The translations under genes and the position numbers were made by a program. From positions 124,001 to 188,000 of the forward strand of contig JACPOA010000031.1 in assembly GCA_016185205.1 (NCBI GenBank): 64,000 bases of DNA, written 5' to 3'. How positions within the stretch are numbered: the stretch's first letter is position 1; every line of letters starts with the position of its first letter. The notes under the pieces are model-generated. The model was given only the letters and a program-made list of their open reading frames with translations, made no database searches and was not told the origin of the DNA. Positions 27,266 to 35,808 of this stretch are shown one piece after another. Source of the DNA: Hyphomicrobiales bacterium (GTDB lineage: Bacteria > Pseudomonadota > Alphaproteobacteria > Rhizobiales > Xanthobacteraceae).

Positions 27266-28048
27266 ATGCTCAAAGGCAAGACCGCGCTAGTCACCGGCTC
27301 CACCTCGGGCATCGGGCTCGCCACCGCCCGCGCACTCGCCGCCGACGGCGCCAATCTCATGCTCAACGGTTTCGGCGACAAAGCTGAGATCGAGAAGATT
27401 CGTGCCGGCATCGAAAAGGAGTTCGCCGTCAAGGCGCGCTATTCGCCGGCCGACATGAGCAAGCCGGCCGAGATCGCCGCGATGATCCACGCCACTGAAC
27501 AAGAGTTTGGCGCGCTCGACGTGCTGGTCAACAATGCCGGCATCCAGCACGTAGCCAACATCGAGGACTTCCCGGTCGAGAAATGGGACGCGGTCATCGC
27601 CATCAATCTGTCGTCGGCGTTCCACACTATTCATGTCGCCGTGGCCGGCATGAAGGCGCGCAAGTGGGGCCGCATCATCAACATCGCCTCGGCGCATGGG
27701 CTGGTCGCCAGCACGCAGAAGGTCGCCTACGTCTCGGCCAAGCACGGCCTGGTCGGTATGACCAAGGTGGTGGCGCTGGAAACCGCCAACAGCGGCATCA
27801 CCTGCAACGCCATCTGCCCGGGCTGGGTGCTCACGGCGCTGGTGCAGAAGCAGATCGACGACCGCGCCAAGGCTTCCGGCAAGACGGTGCGCGAGGAAGA
27901 GATCGCGCTGCTGTCGGAGAAGCAGCCGATGCACCAGTTCACCCGGCCGGAGAGCGTCGGCGCGCTGGCGGTGTTCCTGTGCGGCGACGCGGCCGCCAGC
28001 ATTACCGGCGCGGCCTATTCGATCGACGGCGGCTGGGTCGCGCAGTGA
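27266..28048 (+). CDS. bdhA: 3-hydroxybutyrate dehydrogenase
   Basis: NAD-dependent oxidation of (R)-3-hydroxybutyrate to acetoacetate during PHB or ketone-body use. A 260-residue SDR with TGSTSGIG, NNAGIQHVANIEDFP, INIASAHGLVASTQKVAYVSAKHG (Ser, Tyr-x-x-x-Lys) and the substrate-loop WVLTALVQKQID. The ATG at 27266 has GAGGA 5 bases upstream; the ATG at 27254 would add four residues. It is followed by a patatin gene after 22 bases and complements the PHB synthesis genes at 10-13 kb. Confidence 0.95.
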   Translation: MLKGKTALVTGSTSGIGLATARALAADGANLMLNGFGDKAEIEKIRAGIEKEFAVKARYSPADMSKPAEIAAMIHATEQEFGALDVLVNNAGIQHVANIEDFPVEKWDAVIAINLSSAFHTIHVAVAGMKARKWGRIINIASAHGLVASTQKVAYVSAKHGLVGMTKVVALETANSGITCNAICPGWVLTALVQKQIDDRAKASGKTVREEEIALLSEKQPMHQFTRPESVGALAVFLCGDAAASITGAAYSIDGGWVAQ

Positions 28049-28070
28049 GCGCGCGGAACGGTTGCGCCCA

Positions 28071-29153
28071 ATGATCAAATCCCTCGTGCGCGCCCTTCGC
28101 GGCGAACCGTCGCCGCCGAAGCCCAAGCGCATCAATCTGGCGCTGCAAGGCGGCGGCGCGCATGGCGCCTTCACCTGGGGCGTGCTCGATCATCTGCTGG
28201 AAGACGGCAGGCTCGAGATCGAGGGCATCACCGGCGCGTCGGCCGGCGCCATCAACGCCGTGCTGCTCGCCGACGGGCTGGTGCGCGGCGGACGCGAGGA
28301 GGCGCGCAAGCGACTGGCCGATTTCTGGCGCGCGGCCAGCCTCGGCGGCGGCCTGCCCGAGGTGCAGCGCAAGGCCATCGACCGGCTGTTCTCGTTCCTG
28401 CCGCTGGAAGATTCGCCGATGGGCATCTGGTTCAAGGCGGTGTCGCAATATCTGTCGCCCTACGATTTCAACCCGCTCAACATCAATCCGCTGAAGGATC
28501 TGATCGAGCGCTTCGTCGATTTCGACGCGATCCGCAAATGCCAGACCCCGCAGCTGTTCGTCACCGCCACCAATGTGCAGACCGGGCGCCTGCGCATTTT
28601 CCCGCACGACAAGATCACCGCCGACGCCATCCTCGCCTCCGCCTGCCTGCCGCTGCTGTTCCGCGCGGTCGAGATCGACGGCGTGCCCTACTGGGACGGC
28701 GGCTATCTCGGTAACCCGTCGATCTTCCCGCTGTTCTCAAAGACGCAGAGCGAGGACGTGCTGCTCATCCAGATCAATCCGCTGGTGCGCCACACCACGC
28801 CGACCTCCAGCCAGGACATCGTCAACCGGCTCAACGAGATCACGTTCAATTCCCCGCTGATGGGCGAGCTGCGCGCCATCCAATTCGTGACGCGTCTGAT
28901 CGACGAGGGCCGCCTGCCGCGCGGGACCGGGCACGGCAAGTACCGGCGCATCAACATGCACAGAATCGCACTCGATGGCTCCGCCAAGCAGCTCAACGCC
29001 GGCAGCAAGCTCAACACCGACTATGATTTCTTCGAGCTGCTGCGCACCAATGGCCGGCGCGCGGCGCGGCGCTTCCTCGACGCGCATTTCGACGATATCG
29101 GCGTGCGCGGCACCGTCGACTTGCAGGCGGAAGTCAGCGCCGAATGGGCGTGA
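28071..29153 (+). CDS. Patatin-like phospholipase family protein
   Basis: A 360-residue alpha/beta hydrolase of the patatin class with a Ser-Asp dyad: the oxyanion loop LALQGGGAHGAFTWGVLD (about 22-39), GASAGAINAVLLADGL (GxSxG nucleophile, about 57-62) and the DGGYLGNPS catalytic Asp region (about 208). No signal peptide. It follows bdhA closely, so it may act in lipid or PHB-granule metabolism; substrate unproven. Confidence 0.92.
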   Translation: MIKSLVRALRGEPSPPKPKRINLALQGGGAHGAFTWGVLDHLLEDGRLEIEGITGASAGAINAVLLADGLVRGGREEARKRLADFWRAASLGGGLPEVQRKAIDRLFSFLPLEDSPMGIWFKAVSQYLSPYDFNPLNINPLKDLIERFVDFDAIRKCQTPQLFVTATNVQTGRLRIFPHDKITADAILASACLPLLFRAVEIDGVPYWDGGYLGNPSIFPLFSKTQSEDVLLIQINPLVRHTTPTSSQDIVNRLNEITFNSPLMGELRAIQFVTRLIDEGRLPRGTGHGKYRRINMHRIALDGSAKQLNAGSKLNTDYDFFELLRTNGRRAARRFLDAHFDDIGVRGTVDLQAEVSAEWA

Positions 29154-29166
29154 TATAATACGCCGC

Positions 29167-29724
29167 ATGACCACAGGCCCGCTGCTCACCGCCGAGATCG
29201 GCCAGACGCTGCTCGACATCCGCGTCGCCGACATCACGACCCTGGAGGTGGGAGCAATCGTCAATGCCGCCAACCGCTCGCTGCTGGGTGGCGGCGGGGT
29301 CGACGGCGCCATCCATCGCGCGGCCGGGCCTGATCTATACGAGGAGTGCAAGACGCTTGGCGGCTGCGCCACCGGCAGCGCCAAGATCACGCGCGGTTAC
29401 CGGATCAAGTCGCGCCACGTCATCCATGCGGTCGGGCCGGTGTGGCATGGCGGCGGCTCGGACGAGGAAGCGCTGCTGGCGAGCTGCTATCGGAGCGCGC
29501 TCGATCTCGCCGCCGCCCATGCGTTGACCTCGATCGCCTATCCGGCGATCTCCACCGGCATCTATGGCTTTCCCGCCGATCTGGCCGCCCGCGTCGCGGT
29601 CGGCACGGTGGCGTCGGAACTGGCAGCCAGCCCCCGCGGCATTACCCGCGTCATCTTCTGCTGCTTCTCGCCGGACAGCGCCGAGCACCACATGAATGCG
29701 CTCGCGGAATTGGGGCTGGTGTAG
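29167..29724 (+). CDS. Macrodomain protein (O-acetyl-ADP-ribose deacetylase-like)
   Basis: A 185-residue single macrodomain that binds ADP-ribose and removes acyl or ADP-ribosyl groups. Motifs: ADITTLEVGAIVNAANRSLLGGGGVDGAIH (adenine-binding Asp and the catalytic NAAN...GGG loop), TRGYRIKSRHVIHAVGPVW and IAYPAISTGIYGFP. Closely resembles the YmdB/MacroD class. It begins 13 bases after the patatin stop; the start at 29167 is the first ATG after that gene. Confidence 0.93.
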   Translation: MTTGPLLTAEIGQTLLDIRVADITTLEVGAIVNAANRSLLGGGGVDGAIHRAAGPDLYEECKTLGGCATGSAKITRGYRIKSRHVIHAVGPVWHGGGSDEEALLASCYRSALDLAAAHALTSIAYPAISTGIYGFPADLAARVAVGTVASELAASPRGITRVIFCCFSPDSAEHHMNALAELGLV

Positions 29725-29786
29725 ATGGCCTCGTGTCCCGGACGCAATGCAGCACGAAGTGATGCACCGCTTGTCCGGGACACGAG

Positions 29787-30584
29787 TCAGAGTTTCGGCG
29801 CCACGTCCAGCCGCACAATCCAGTTCTCCATGCCGGGCTGGGCCGCCGGGTAGAGCTTCAGCACCTCCGGATCGTGCCCCGGCACGATGTGCTGGCGCGA
29901 GCTCGCCAGCTTCTGGATCGTCTTATAGCCCTCGAGCGTGTCGCCGACGGAATAGGTGATCGGGAACACGCGGCCTTCGTCGATATGCGAGTACAGATGG
30001 ATGCAGTCGGATGACAGCACCACGACGCCGCGCTGGGTCTTGACCCGCACGCATTGCAGGCCCTTGGAGTGGCCGCCGATCTTGTGCACGCTGACGCCGG
30101 GCGCCAGTTCCTCGGCACCGTCGTGGAATTCGCAACGATAGGCAAACACCTTGCTCACCATGGCGTGCACGTCGCGCTCGCTGAACGGAATGCGCAGCGT
30201 TGGGTGGCACATGCAGCGGCCGGTGGCGTAAGCCATCTCGGTGTCCTGCAGATGATAACGCGCCTTGGGGAACAGTTCGTAATTGCCGGCGTGATCCCAA
30301 TGCATGTGGGTGGCGATCACGTTCTCGACCGTGTCGGGCTCGATCCCGAGCGCCTTCATCCCCTCGTCGACTGGATGCAACAGCTTGCGCCCGCGCTCCT
30401 TGGCGGCGACCTCGTCGAAGCCGGTATCGACGACGAAAACGCCGTGCGGGCCCTTAATCACCCAGACGTAATAGGAAATCGAGGTCAGCTCGTCGTGCGG
30501 ATCGCCGAAGATATAATTCTCCGAGCGCATCCGCGAATGGCTGGCGTAGCAGACGGCATAGACCTCGTGGATGTCGTCGCTCAT
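29787..30584 (-). CDS. Metallo-beta-lactamase-fold hydrolase, N-acyl-homoserine lactonase family
   Basis: A 265-residue cytosolic protein with the two-metal site THMHWDHAGN (His-x-His-x-Asp-His), GGHSKGLQ, SSDCIHLY and a final PGHDPEV. The fold and motif spacing match the AHL-lactonase/pyridoxolactonase group rather than glyoxalase II. Its start overlaps the upstream dehydrogenase stop (ATGA), making it the last gene of the long minus-strand catabolic block, so a lactone intermediate of that pathway is a more likely substrate than a quorum signal (inference). Confidence 0.88.
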   Translation of the reverse strand: MSDDIHEVYAVCYASHSRMRSENYIFGDPHDELTSISYYVWVIKGPHGVFVVDTGFDEVAAKERGRKLLHPVDEGMKALGIEPDTVENVIATHMHWDHAGNYELFPKARYHLQDTEMAYATGRCMCHPTLRIPFSERDVHAMVSKVFAYRCEFHDGAEELAPGVSVHKIGGHSKGLQCVRVKTQRGVVVLSSDCIHLYSHIDEGRVFPITYSVGDTLEGYKTIQKLASSRQHIVPGHDPEVLKLYPAAQPGMENWIVRLDVAPKL

Positions 30585-31471
30585 GGCTTCTTCCCCACGA
30601 TGACGCCGGCGCGGCGCTCGATCATCTTGACGATGACGGTGAAATCCGAGTCGCCGCCGAATTCCGTATTGGTCAGCTCCCATTGATCGAGCACGGCGCT
30701 CATCACATGATTGGGAACATCCAGCGCCCTGGCTTCCTCGGCGCACAGCCGCACGTCCTTAAGCATCAGCGCGGTGGCAAAGCCGTAGTTGAACGTGCGT
30801 GGCAGCACCGCCTGCGGAAATTTTCCGTCGGAGGCGGTGGTGCGGCCGGAGCCGGCATTGATCACGTCGATCATCGCAGCCGGATCGAGCCCGGCCTTGA
30901 CGCCCATCGCGACCGCTTCCGAGGTCGCCGCCATGGCGGTGGCGGAGAGGAAATTATTGGCGAGCTTCATGGTCTGCGCCATGCCGGGCTTGTCGCCGAT
31001 GATGAAGACCTTGCCGAACACGGCGAGCGCATCCTTCACCACGTCGATATCGGCCTTTGGCCCTGAGACCATCACTGCCAGCGTGCCCTTCTTGGCGCCG
31101 CCGACGCCGCCGCTCACCGGCGAATCGATCTGCACGATGTTCTTCTTGGCCAGCGCCGCGCAGATTTCCGCCGCCACGCGCGCGCCGGTGGTGGACAGAT
31201 CGACGAAGCGTTTCACGCGCTTGCCGTGGATGACGCCGCCTTCGCCGGTAGCGACCTTCATGGAGATCTGCAGCGACGGCAGACTCGCCATCACGGTCTC
31301 GACCCGGTCGGCGACATCCTGCGGCGACGAGGCCAGCTTGGCTCCGAGCGCCACCAGCGGCGCCACCGCGTCGTTGCGCGTGTCGTAGACGACGAGCTTG
31401 TGGCCGGCCTCGATCAGCCGGCGCGCCATCGGCTGCCCCATATTGCCCAGTCCGATAAAGCCGATGTCCAT
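30581..31471 (-). CDS. NAD(P)-dependent beta-hydroxyacid dehydrogenase (3-hydroxyisobutyrate dehydrogenase-like)
   Basis: A 296-residue protein. Rossmann domain starts IGFIGLGNMGQPMARRLIEAG; catalytic-region motifs DSPVSGGVGGAKKGTLAVMVSG and the conserved lysine in KLANNFLSATAMAATSEA. The C-terminal helical domain is normal. Members oxidise 3-hydroxyisobutyrate, tartronate semialdehyde or related beta-hydroxyacids. Start ATG at 31471 (MDIGFIG). It follows the CaiB gene by 28 bases and overlaps the lactonase gene. Confidence 0.9.
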   Translation of the reverse strand: MDIGFIGLGNMGQPMARRLIEAGHKLVVYDTRNDAVAPLVALGAKLASSPQDVADRVETVMASLPSLQISMKVATGEGGVIHGKRVKRFVDLSTTGARVAAEICAALAKKNIVQIDSPVSGGVGGAKKGTLAVMVSGPKADIDVVKDALAVFGKVFIIGDKPGMAQTMKLANNFLSATAMAATSEAVAMGVKAGLDPAAMIDVINAGSGRTTASDGKFPQAVLPRTFNYGFATALMLKDVRLCAEEARALDVPNHVMSAVLDQWELTNTEFGGDSDFTVIVKMIERRAGVIVGKKP

Positions 31472-31499
31472 ATGTTTTCTCCCGGAAACGACTGTAACC

Positions 31500-32630
31500 T
31501 TATGCCGGCTTGCCGCCGAATTCCTTGCGCACCATGTCGCTATGCTGGCCGAGCGCCGGCACCGCGCCAAACTTGCGCGGCACGCCGTCATGGATCGCCG
31601 ACGGCGCCGGCATGCTGGCCGGGCCGGTTGGGGTATCGACGCTGATGCGCCGCAAATGTGGATGCCGGGCCAGCAAATTCAGATCGTTGATGACGCCGAA
31701 GGCGATATCGTAGCGTGCGAGCTTGTCCACCAGCGGCTCGACATCCATGGACGCAAACGCCGCGGCGACGCGGCCATCGGTCTCGGCCCGGCGCTTCACC
31801 CGCTCGACATTGGTAGCGAAGTTCGGATCTTCGGCGAGCGCCTTGTCGCCCATCACATGCTCGGCCAGGATGCGCCATTCGCGGTCGTTCTGGATCGAGA
31901 TCAGCACGTCGCCGCCGTCGCGCGTCTTGAAGGCGCCGTAGGGCGAGATCGAGGTGTGCGCCAGCCCGATGCGCTTCGGCGTATCGCCGCCCTCATGCTG
32001 CAGCAGCGGCACGGCCATCCAATCGACCATGGCATCGAACATCGAGATGGCGATGGCGGCGCCCTCGCCGCTACGGCCGCGCGCGATCAGCGCTTCCAGG
32101 ATGGCCTCATAGGCGTTCATGCCGGCGGCGATGTCGACCACCGAGACGCCGGCGCGCGCCGGCGCTTCCGGCCCGCCGGTGATCGAGGAGAGCCCCGATT
32201 CGGCCTGGATCAGCATGTCGTAGGCCTTGCGCTGGGCGTAAGGCCCGCTCTCGCCGTAACCGGAGATCGAGCAGCAGATCAGCCGCGGATAGGCTTGGCG
32301 CAGACGCGTGAATGCAAAGCCGAGCTTGGCCAGCGCGCCGGGCTTGAGGTTCTGCACGAACACGTCGGCCTTGCCGAGCATGGCCTCGAGCAGCGCCTTG
32401 TCGTCCGGTTTGGCCAGATCGAGCACCACCGACTGCTTGCCGCGGTTGAGCCAGACGAAATAGGCGCTCTCGCCATGCGCCAGCGCGTCGTAGCGGCGGG
32501 CGAAGTCGCCCTCCGGCCGCTCGACCTTGATCACGCGCGCGCCGGCATCGGCCAGCTTGCAGGTGCAATGCGGCGCCGCCACGGCTTGTTCGACGGAGAC
32601 GACGAGGAGGCCTTCGAGTGGCAACGGCAT
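31500..32630 (-). CDS. CaiB/BaiF family (class III) CoA-transferase
   Basis: A 376-residue protein. Characteristic N-terminus LPLEGLLVVSVEQAVAAPHCTCKLADAGARVIKVERPEGDFAR, LNRGKQSVVLDL, VQNLKPGALAKLG and the Asp nucleophile region of SISGYGESGPYAQRKAYDMLIQAESG. It activates a carboxylic acid by moving CoA from another thioester. It begins 1 base after the acyl-CoA dehydrogenase stop, so translation is coupled. The partner acid is unknown. Confidence 0.93.
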   Translation of the reverse strand: MPLPLEGLLVVSVEQAVAAPHCTCKLADAGARVIKVERPEGDFARRYDALAHGESAYFVWLNRGKQSVVLDLAKPDDKALLEAMLGKADVFVQNLKPGALAKLGFAFTRLRQAYPRLICCSISGYGESGPYAQRKAYDMLIQAESGLSSITGGPEAPARAGVSVVDIAAGMNAYEAILEALIARGRSGEGAAIAISMFDAMVDWMAVPLLQHEGGDTPKRIGLAHTSISPYGAFKTRDGGDVLISIQNDREWRILAEHVMGDKALAEDPNFATNVERVKRRAETDGRVAAAFASMDVEPLVDKLARYDIAFGVINDLNLLARHPHLRRISVDTPTGPASMPAPSAIHDGVPRKFGAVPALGQHSDMVRKEFGGKPA

Positions 32631-32631
32631 T

Positions 32632-33804
32632 TCAATACGACCGCGGCAGGCCGAGCACGTGCTCAGCCAGATACGACAGGATCATGTTGGTGGAGATCGG
32701 TGCCACCTGGTAGAGCCGAGTTTCGCGGAACTTGCGCTCGACGTCGTATTCCTCGGCGAAGCCGAAGCCGCCATGGGTCTGCACGCACATGTCGGCGGCA
32801 AACCACGAGGCGTCGGCGGCGAGCAGCTTGGCCATGTTCGCCTCTGGCCCGACGTCGCGGCCTTCTTCATATTTGCGCGCGGCCTCGCGCACCATCAGCT
32901 CGGCGGCGCGCATCTGCGCATAGGCGCGCGCGATCGGAAACTGCACGCCCTGGTTCTTGCCGATCGGCCGGCCGAACAGTTCGCGCTCCTTGGCATAGGC
33001 GCTGGCCTTTTCGATGAACCATTTGGTGTCGCCGATGCACTCGGCCGCGATCAGGATGCGCTCGGCGTTCATGCCGGCCAGGATGTAGCGGAAGCCCTGG
33101 CCCTCCTCGCCGATCAGGTTCTCGGCCGGCACGCGCAGGTCGTCGAAGAACACCTGCGTGGTGGCATGGTTCATCATGGTGCGGATCGGGCTAATGGTCA
33201 TGCTGGTGCCCTGCGCCAGCCGCATGTCGACCAGGAACACCGACAGCCCGTCGGTGCGTTTCTTGGTCTTCTCTTTGGGCTCGGTGCGCGCCAGCAGCAG
33301 CATCAGGTCGGAATGCTGGGCGCGCGAGGTCCAAAGTTTCTGACCGTTGATGACGTAGTGATCGTTGCCCTCGCGCCGCGCCGTGGTGCGCAAGGACAGC
33401 GTGTCGGTGCCTGACGTCGGTTCGGTTACGCCGAAGACCTGCAGCCGCAATTCGCCGCTGGCGATCTTGGGCAAATATTGCTGCTTCTGCTCGGCATTGC
33501 CGTGCCGAAGAATCGTTCCCATCGTGTACATCTGCGCGTGGCAGGCCGCACCATTGCAGCCGGCGGCGTGGATTTCCTCCAGGATGGCGGCGGCGGCGCT
33601 GATGCTCAGCCCGCTGCCGCCAAACTCTTCCGGGATCAGCGCGGCGAGATAGCCGGCTTGCGTGAGCGCGGTGACAAATTCGGTCGGATAGGCGCGCTCG
33701 CGGTCGAGCGCGCGCCAGTAGTCGCCGGGAAACTTGGCGCAGAGCGCGCGCACGCTCGCGCGGATGTCGGAATATTCGTCGGGTTCGGTGCTGCGTTTGG
33801 TCAT
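32632..33804 (-). CDS. Acyl-CoA dehydrogenase
   Basis: A 390-residue FAD flavoenzyme introducing an alpha-beta double bond into an acyl-CoA. Motifs: YLAALIPEEFGGSGLSIS, VFGVTEPTSGTDTLSLRTTA (FAD/substrate region), GQKLWTSRAQHSDLMLLL, RYILAGMNAERILIAAECIGD and QTHGGFGFAEEYDVERKFR at the C-terminus with the flavin-contact Gly-Gly. The start overlaps the MaoC stop (ATGA). Chain-length preference cannot be inferred. Confidence 0.94.
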   Translation of the reverse strand: MTKRSTEPDEYSDIRASVRALCAKFPGDYWRALDRERAYPTEFVTALTQAGYLAALIPEEFGGSGLSISAAAAILEEIHAAGCNGAACHAQMYTMGTILRHGNAEQKQQYLPKIASGELRLQVFGVTEPTSGTDTLSLRTTARREGNDHYVINGQKLWTSRAQHSDLMLLLARTEPKEKTKKRTDGLSVFLVDMRLAQGTSMTISPIRTMMNHATTQVFFDDLRVPAENLIGEEGQGFRYILAGMNAERILIAAECIGDTKWFIEKASAYAKERELFGRPIGKNQGVQFPIARAYAQMRAAELMVREAARKYEEGRDVGPEANMAKLLAADASWFAADMCVQTHGGFGFAEEYDVERKFRETRLYQVAPISTNMILSYLAEHVLGLPRSY

Positions 33805-34685
33805 GACGGTTTCACTTCGGCGCGGCCATTGTTGATGGCGATGACATCGCGCTCAATAGCACAGGCCCGAAAGCTTACCACTCCACCATCGCGCCAGATT
33901 TCGGTCCTTATGGTCTCGCCCGGGAATACCGGCGCCGAGAACCGCCCGGCCATCGTGGTCAGGCGCGCCGGGTCGTAACCGCAGACCGCCTTGAGCAGCG
34001 CATGGCCGGCAATGCCAAAGGTCGCAAGGCCGTGCAGGATTGGGCGCGGGAACCCGGCGGCTAAAGCAAATTCCGGGTCGGCATGCAGCGGATTGACGTC
34101 GCCGGACAGCCGGTAAATCAGCGCCATTTCCGGCCGGGTCGGCATGTCGCAGACAAGATCGGGCGCGCGTTGCGGCAGCGCGTGCGGCGGCATGTCGCGC
34201 CTGGTCGCGTCCTTTGTCCCTTCCTTGGGCCCACCAAAGCCGCCGTCGCCGCGGCAAAATGTCGTTTGCGTCAAGGTCGCCAATAGATCGCCGGTTGCTT
34301 TGTCGCTGATCTCGCGCACGGAATAGATCAGCGCACCCTTGTCCTCGCCCTTGTCCACCACATCCACGATCCGGATACGTCCGACCACCACGCCTTGCGG
34401 CGCGATCGGGCGGTGCAGCACGACGCCGGCTTCGCCGTGGACGACCTTGCTCCAGGTAATGCCGAGACTGGGCTCGCGCAGCCAATAGGCCGAGTAGGCC
34501 AGCATGAACGCGTAGGTCGGCAGCACCTTCAGGTTCTTCTCATAGACGAAGGCGAGTTCATCGGCGTTGAGCGGGTCCTGGCCAAGCCCGAGGCCGAGCG
34601 CATAAAGCATGCAATCCTTCGGGCCGTAGCTTTGCTCGACGGCAGGGATTTCTAGCGCCAGCAATTTTTTGTAGTCGAGCGGCAT
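33801..34685 (-). CDS. MaoC family (R)-specific enoyl-CoA hydratase, type 2 (double hot-dog)
   Basis: A 294-residue protein with two hot-dog folds. The C-terminal half carries the hydratase-2 signature IYRLSGDVNPLHADPEFALAAG (catalytic Asp and His) followed by PILHGLATFGIAGHALL. The N-terminal half (YALGLGLGQDPL, FMLAYSAYWL, HRPIAPQGVVVGRIRIVDVVDKG) is the substrate-binding hot-dog. It should hydrate the enoyl-CoA made by the coupled acyl-CoA dehydrogenase. Start MPLDYKKLL at 34685, 19 bases after the adjacent MetE-like gene. Confidence 0.93.
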   Translation of the reverse strand: MPLDYKKLLALEIPAVEQSYGPKDCMLYALGLGLGQDPLNADELAFVYEKNLKVLPTYAFMLAYSAYWLREPSLGITWSKVVHGEAGVVLHRPIAPQGVVVGRIRIVDVVDKGEDKGALIYSVREISDKATGDLLATLTQTTFCRGDGGFGGPKEGTKDATRRDMPPHALPQRAPDLVCDMPTRPEMALIYRLSGDVNPLHADPEFALAAGFPRPILHGLATFGIAGHALLKAVCGYDPARLTTMAGRFSAPVFPGETIRTEIWRDGGVVSFRACAIERDVIAINNGRAEVKPS

Positions 34686-34704
34686 TACGCAACTCTCGCC
34701 TTGA

Positions 34705-35808
34705 TCAGCCCCAAACTTCGTTCGCGATTTCAACGATCATGCGCAACTTCGCCCATTGCTCGTCCTCGGCCAGCACGTTGCCTTCCTCGGTGGAGGCGAA
34801 GCCGCATTGCGGCGACAGACAAAGCTGGTCCAGCGGCACGAACTTGGCGGCCTGCTCGATGCGGCGCTTGATCTCGTCCTTCGATTCCAGCCGTCCGCTT
34901 TTCGAGGTGACCAGGCCGAGCACCACCGTCTTGTCCTTCGGCAGCAGCCGCAGCGGCTCGAAGCCGCCGGCGCGGTCGCTGTCGTATTCCATGAAGAAGC
35001 CGTGCACCTTGATCTTGTCGAACAGGATTTCCTGCACCGCCTCGTAGCCGCCGGCACCCATGTAAGTCGATTTGTAGTTGCCGCGGCACATATGCATGGT
35101 GATGGTCATGTCGGATGGAATATCCGACATCGCGGTGTTGATCAGATCGGCATAGAGCGCGCCGAGCCGTTCCGGATCGTCGCCGCGGTCTTTCATCTGC
35201 TGGCGATATTTCGGATCGCACAGCATGGCGATGAACACCTCGTCGAGCTGCAGATAGCGGCAGCCGGCATCGGCGAAACCGCGCACCGCTTTTTTATAGG
35301 CCTGGCCGAGATCGACGAAGAAGGCGTCCATGCGCGGATAGATTTTCTGATCGATCGGCGTGCGCATCGGCCGCCCGTAAATCGCCGAGGGCGCCGGAAT
35401 GGTGATCTTGGGCGTGCGCTTGGTGTGCGCGGCGACGAATTTGAAATGCTCGATCATCGGATGCTTGGCGGAGCCGAGCTTGCCGGTGACCTTGACGCCC
35501 TCATTGCGCGTGGTCACCGCGGCGAAGGCGACGCCGGTGTCCATCACGTGCTTCTCGACGCCGTCGAGACCCCAAAGGAAATCGAGATGCCACCAGGAAC
35601 GGCGGAATTCGCCGTCGGTGATCGATTGCAGGCCGGCCTCCTCCTGCTTCTTGATAACGCGCTCGATCTCGCGGTCTTCCACCGCCTTGAGCGCGGCGGC
35701 GTCGATCTCAGCCCTAGCGCGCCGCTCGCGCGCCTGCTTCAGGGCGGCAGGACGCAACAGGCTGCCGACATGATCGGCGCGAAACGGCGGCTTGGTTCGC
35801 ATACTCAT
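34705..35808 (-). CDS. MetE-C-terminal-like zinc methyl/alkyltransferase, paralogue 1
   Basis: 367 residues of the cobalamin-independent methionine synthase C-terminal family (Meth_synt_2), lacking the N-terminal MetE half. Begins MRTKPPFRADHVGSLLRP. Zinc-site residues are kept: His239-x-Cys241 in MHMCRGN, Glu274 in MEYDSDRAGG and Cys335 in SPQCGFASTEEGN; YLQLDEV supplies the substrate-side acid. The family includes methionine synthases and epoxyalkane:CoM transferase; the real substrates here are unknown. The start overlaps the stop of paralogue 2 (ATGA). One of four tandem paralogues; grouped with paralogue 2 by the Asp-Glu motif. Confidence 0.9.
   Translation of the reverse strand: MSMRTKPPFRADHVGSLLRPAALKQARERRARAEIDAAALKAVEDREIERVIKKQEEAGLQSITDGEFRRSWWHLDFLWGLDGVEKHVMDTGVAFAAVTTRNEGVKVTGKLGSAKHPMIEHFKFVAAHTKRTPKITIPAPSAIYGRPMRTPIDQKIYPRMDAFFVDLGQAYKKAVRGFADAGCRYLQLDEVFIAMLCDPKYRQQMKDRGDDPERLGALYADLINTAMSDIPSDMTITMHMCRGNYKSTYMGAGGYEAVQEILFDKIKVHGFFMEYDSDRAGGFEPLRLLPKDKTVVLGLVTSKSGRLESKDEIKRRIEQAAKFVPLDQLCLSPQCGFASTEEGNVLAEDEQWAKLRMIVEIANEVWG

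Noticed and set aside
29787-30584. Quorum-quenching AHL lactonase as a firm assignment
   Set aside because: The metal motif fits the family, but the operon context is catabolic and no LuxI/LuxR genes are present, so a pathway lactonase is kept as the more likely role.
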